From an uncultured Haemophilus sp. (GTDB taxonomy: Bacteria; Pseudomonadota; Gammaproteobacteria; Enterobacterales; Pasteurellaceae): a DNA stretch of 6,117 nt. The DNA lies in the NCBI GenBank assembly GCA_959600045.1, contig CAUGKJ010000062.1, forward strand, positions 1 through 6,117, in the 5' to 3' direction. This document shows, one piece after another, positions 4,367 through 6,117 of this stretch. The position numbers and the translations under genes are program-made. A model generated the notes under the pieces. That model did no database searches, had not been told where the DNA came from, and saw nothing but the letters and a program-made list of their open reading frames with translations. The stretch's first letter is position 1, and every line of letters begins with the position of its first letter.

Positions 4367-6117
4367 TTACGCGAACTGACGTACTTCGCCGTTACCCACT
4401 ACGTTTTCCACACAACGTGGACAAAGTGTCGGATGTTCAGGATTCACGCCGATTTTGTCAGAATAATGCCAGCAACGTGGACATTTTTCACCGTTAGAAC
4501 GTGCTACGCTTACGGCAATTCCCTCTAACTCACCCGCAGCCACATCCGCAGGTTTGTCTGCTAATGCTTTCACTTCTGCTTTTGAGGTAATTAACACGAA
4601 ACGTAATTCATTGCCTAATTGTTCTAACAATGCACGATATTCATCGTTAGCATAAACCGTTACTTCTGCTTCTAAACCACCACCGATCACTTTGTCGTTA
4701 CGTGCGATTTCTAGTACACGGTTCACTTCAGAACGAACTTTAATGAGTTGTTGCCAGTAAGCATCATCTAATTTTTCGTTCGCACCTAAGCCAAATAAAC
4801 CTTCGTAGAATTCTTCAGTAAAGACGAATTCAGCACGTGCAGTTGCCGTTTGTGGCAAGTAGCCCCAAATTTCATCTGCCGTAAATGACAAGATTGGTGC
4901 CATCCAACGCACTAAAGCTTCTGCAATGTGCCATAACGCTGTTTGGCAGCTACGACGCGCAAGGCTGTCTGCTTTGGTGGTATATTGACGGTCTTTGATA
5001 ATATCAAGGTAGAACGAGCCCATTTCCACAGAACAGAAACGCATTAAACGTTGTACCACCGTGTGGAATTGATAGTTATCGTACGCGTCTTTAATTTCTT
5101 TTTGTGCATCTAACGCACAAGCTACCGCCCAACGATCCAAGCTAATCATGTCTTCTGGTTTAACGGCATCACGTTGCGGATCGAAACCATTCAAGTTAGC
5201 TAATAAGAAACGCGCAGTGTTACGAATACGACGATAGCTATCCGCTGCACGTTTTAAGATCTCATCAGAAACGGTCATTTCCCCCGTATAGTCGGTAGAT
5301 GCGACCCATAAACGTAAAATATCACCACCAAATTTATCCATGACTTCTTGTGGGGTCACGATATTACCGATAGATTTTGACATCTTACGGCCTTGACCAT
5401 CCACGGTGAAACCATGGGTTAATACTTGTTTATATGGTGCTTTGCTGTCTGTTGCCGTAGAAAGCATTAAAGAAGACATAAACCAACCACGGTGTTGGTC
5501 AGAACCTTCTAAATACATGTCGATATCTTGACCATTAAATTCTGGACGATTCGCCACAACAGAAGAATAGGTTGATCCTGAGTCAAACCATACGTCAAGG
5601 GTATCAGGTACTTTACGATAGGTTTCTGCGTCCGCACCTAATAATTCTTTTTCGTCTAAATCCCACCATGCTTGAATACCGGCTTTCTCTACACGTTTCG
5701 CTACTTCTTCAAGTAACGCTAAAGTACGCGGATGAAGTTCTTCGGTTTCTTTGTGCACGAATAAGGTCATCGGCACTCCCCAAGTACGTTGGCGGGAAAT
5801 ACACCAGTCTGGGCGGTTTTCAACCATTTTCTCGATACGTGCTTGACCCCAATCTGGAATCCAGCGAACTTGCTTGATTTCACCCAATGCTTGTTGGCGT
5901 AAGCCTTGTGTTTCCATACCGATAAACCATTGTGGTGTTGCACGGAAAATAATCGGGGTTTTGTGACGCCAGCAGTGTGGGTAACTGTGTTTGATTTTCT
6001 CAACTTTTAATAAGTTGCCCACTTCTTGTAATTTTTCAACAACCAATGGATTCGCTTCAAATACGCCTTTGCCTGCGAAGAATTCAGTCGTTGAAATAAA
6101 TTTACCGTCATTCGATA
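4367..6117 (-). CDS. ileS: Isoleucyl-tRNA synthetase (C-terminal part, 5' end outside the window)
   Basis: IleRS is the cytoplasmic class I enzyme that charges tRNA-Ile and edits misactivated valine. The frame is open to the right edge; 582 residues are visible, of about 940, so the HIGH motif and most of the CP1 editing domain lie outside. Visible landmarks, counted from the first complete codon: [12 protein letters not shown] (about 104-115), [11 protein letters not shown] (176-186), GSDQHRGWF (204-212) and the catalytic KMSKS loop at 244-248 (bases 5372-5386). The tRNA-binding helical region follows, and then a C-terminal zinc finger with cysteines at 545, 548, 565 and 568 in CPRCW and CPRC. 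This is the usual bacterial form with KMSKS and the C-terminal zinc site. In E. coli lspA follows ileS directly; here a terminator and the convergent ypfJ-like gene follow instead. Confidence 0.98.
   Translation of the reverse strand, partial: SNDGKFISTTEFFAGKGVFEANPLVVEKLQEVGNLLKVEKIKHSYPHCWRHKTPIIFRATPQWFIGMETQGLRQQALGEIKQVRWIPDWGQARIEKMVENRPDWCISRQRTWGVPMTLFVHKETEELHPRTLALLEEVAKRVEKAGIQAWWDLDEKELLGADAETYRKVPDTLDVWFDSGSTYSSVVANRPEFNGQDIDMYLEGSDQHRGWFMSSLMLSTATDSKAPYKQVLTHGFTVDGQGRKMSKSIGNIVTPQEVMDKFGGDILRLWVASTDYTGEMTVSDEILKRAADSYRRIRNTARFLLANLNGFDPQRDAVKPEDMISLDRWAVACALDAQKEIKDAYDNYQFHTVVQRLMRFCSVEMGSFYLDIIKDRQYTTKADSLARRSCQTALWHIAEALVRWMAPILSFTADEIWGYLPQTATARAEFVFTEEFYEGLFGLGANEKLDDAYWQQLIKVRSEVNRVLEIARNDKVIGGGLEAEVTVYANDEYRALLEQLGNELRFVLITSKAEVKALADKPADVAAGELEGIAVSVARSNGEKCPRCWHYSDKIGVNPEHPTLCPRCVENVVGNGEVRQFA

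Noticed and set aside
4282..4497. Small plus-strand open frame covering the convergent terminators and the end of ileS
   Set aside because: It runs through two terminator hairpins and the antisense of the conserved IleRS zinc finger, with no ribosome site or recognisable product.
5572..6003. Open frames on both strands within ileS (5572-5877 plus, 5767-6003 minus)
   Set aside because: Both overlap the conserved IleRS catalytic region in other frames and have no family features; they are shadows.

Overview
The window looks like chromosomal DNA of a Pasteurellaceae bacterium, most likely a Haemophilus species (H. parainfluenzae or H. influenzae-like) or a close relative such as Aggregatibacter. 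The best evidence is four perfect copies of the Hin-type DNA uptake signal core (AAGTGCGGT or its complement), all in intergenic DNA. The AT-rich composition, the gene set and protein sequences typical of gammaproteobacteria agree. All genes are chromosomal housekeeping or envelope genes. I see no mobile element, CRISPR array, rRNA, tRNA or phage gene, and no stretch over 300 bases lacks a gene.

Layout, left to right. (1) The protein-quality-control cluster tig-clpP-clpX lies on the minus strand (2595 down to 1). It encodes trigger factor, the ClpP peptidase and the N-terminal third of the ClpX unfoldase, which runs off the left edge. tig has its own promoter and ends in an uptake-signal hairpin terminator. 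clpP and clpX are tightly coupled: the clpX ribosome binding site overlaps the clpP stop codon. (2) Upstream of tig, also on the minus strand, is a single-gene unit (2809-3249) for a BON-LysM protein of the Kbp/YgaU family, closed by a perfect uptake-signal hairpin terminator. (3) Divergent from it, on the plus strand, is a YpfJ-type membrane-anchored zinc metallopeptidase (3427-4263). The 177-base region between the two carries a perfect CpxR-type direct repeat and a strong hairpin at the predicted 5' end of the kbp mRNA. (4) Convergent with the peptidase gene is ileS on the minus strand (4367 to beyond 6117), of which the C-terminal ~60% of isoleucyl-tRNA synthetase is visible. Two hairpin terminators sit between the convergent genes.

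Functionally, tig-clpP-clpX links co-translational folding with ATP-dependent degradation, as in many gammaproteobacteria. The kbp-like/ypfJ-like pair looks like an envelope-stress or osmotic-stress module, possibly under Cpx control; this is inference from one exact binding-site match. I did not find an undescribed multi-gene system. The items most worth checking are the regulatory DNA between 3250 and 3426 and the uptake-signal-derived terminators.
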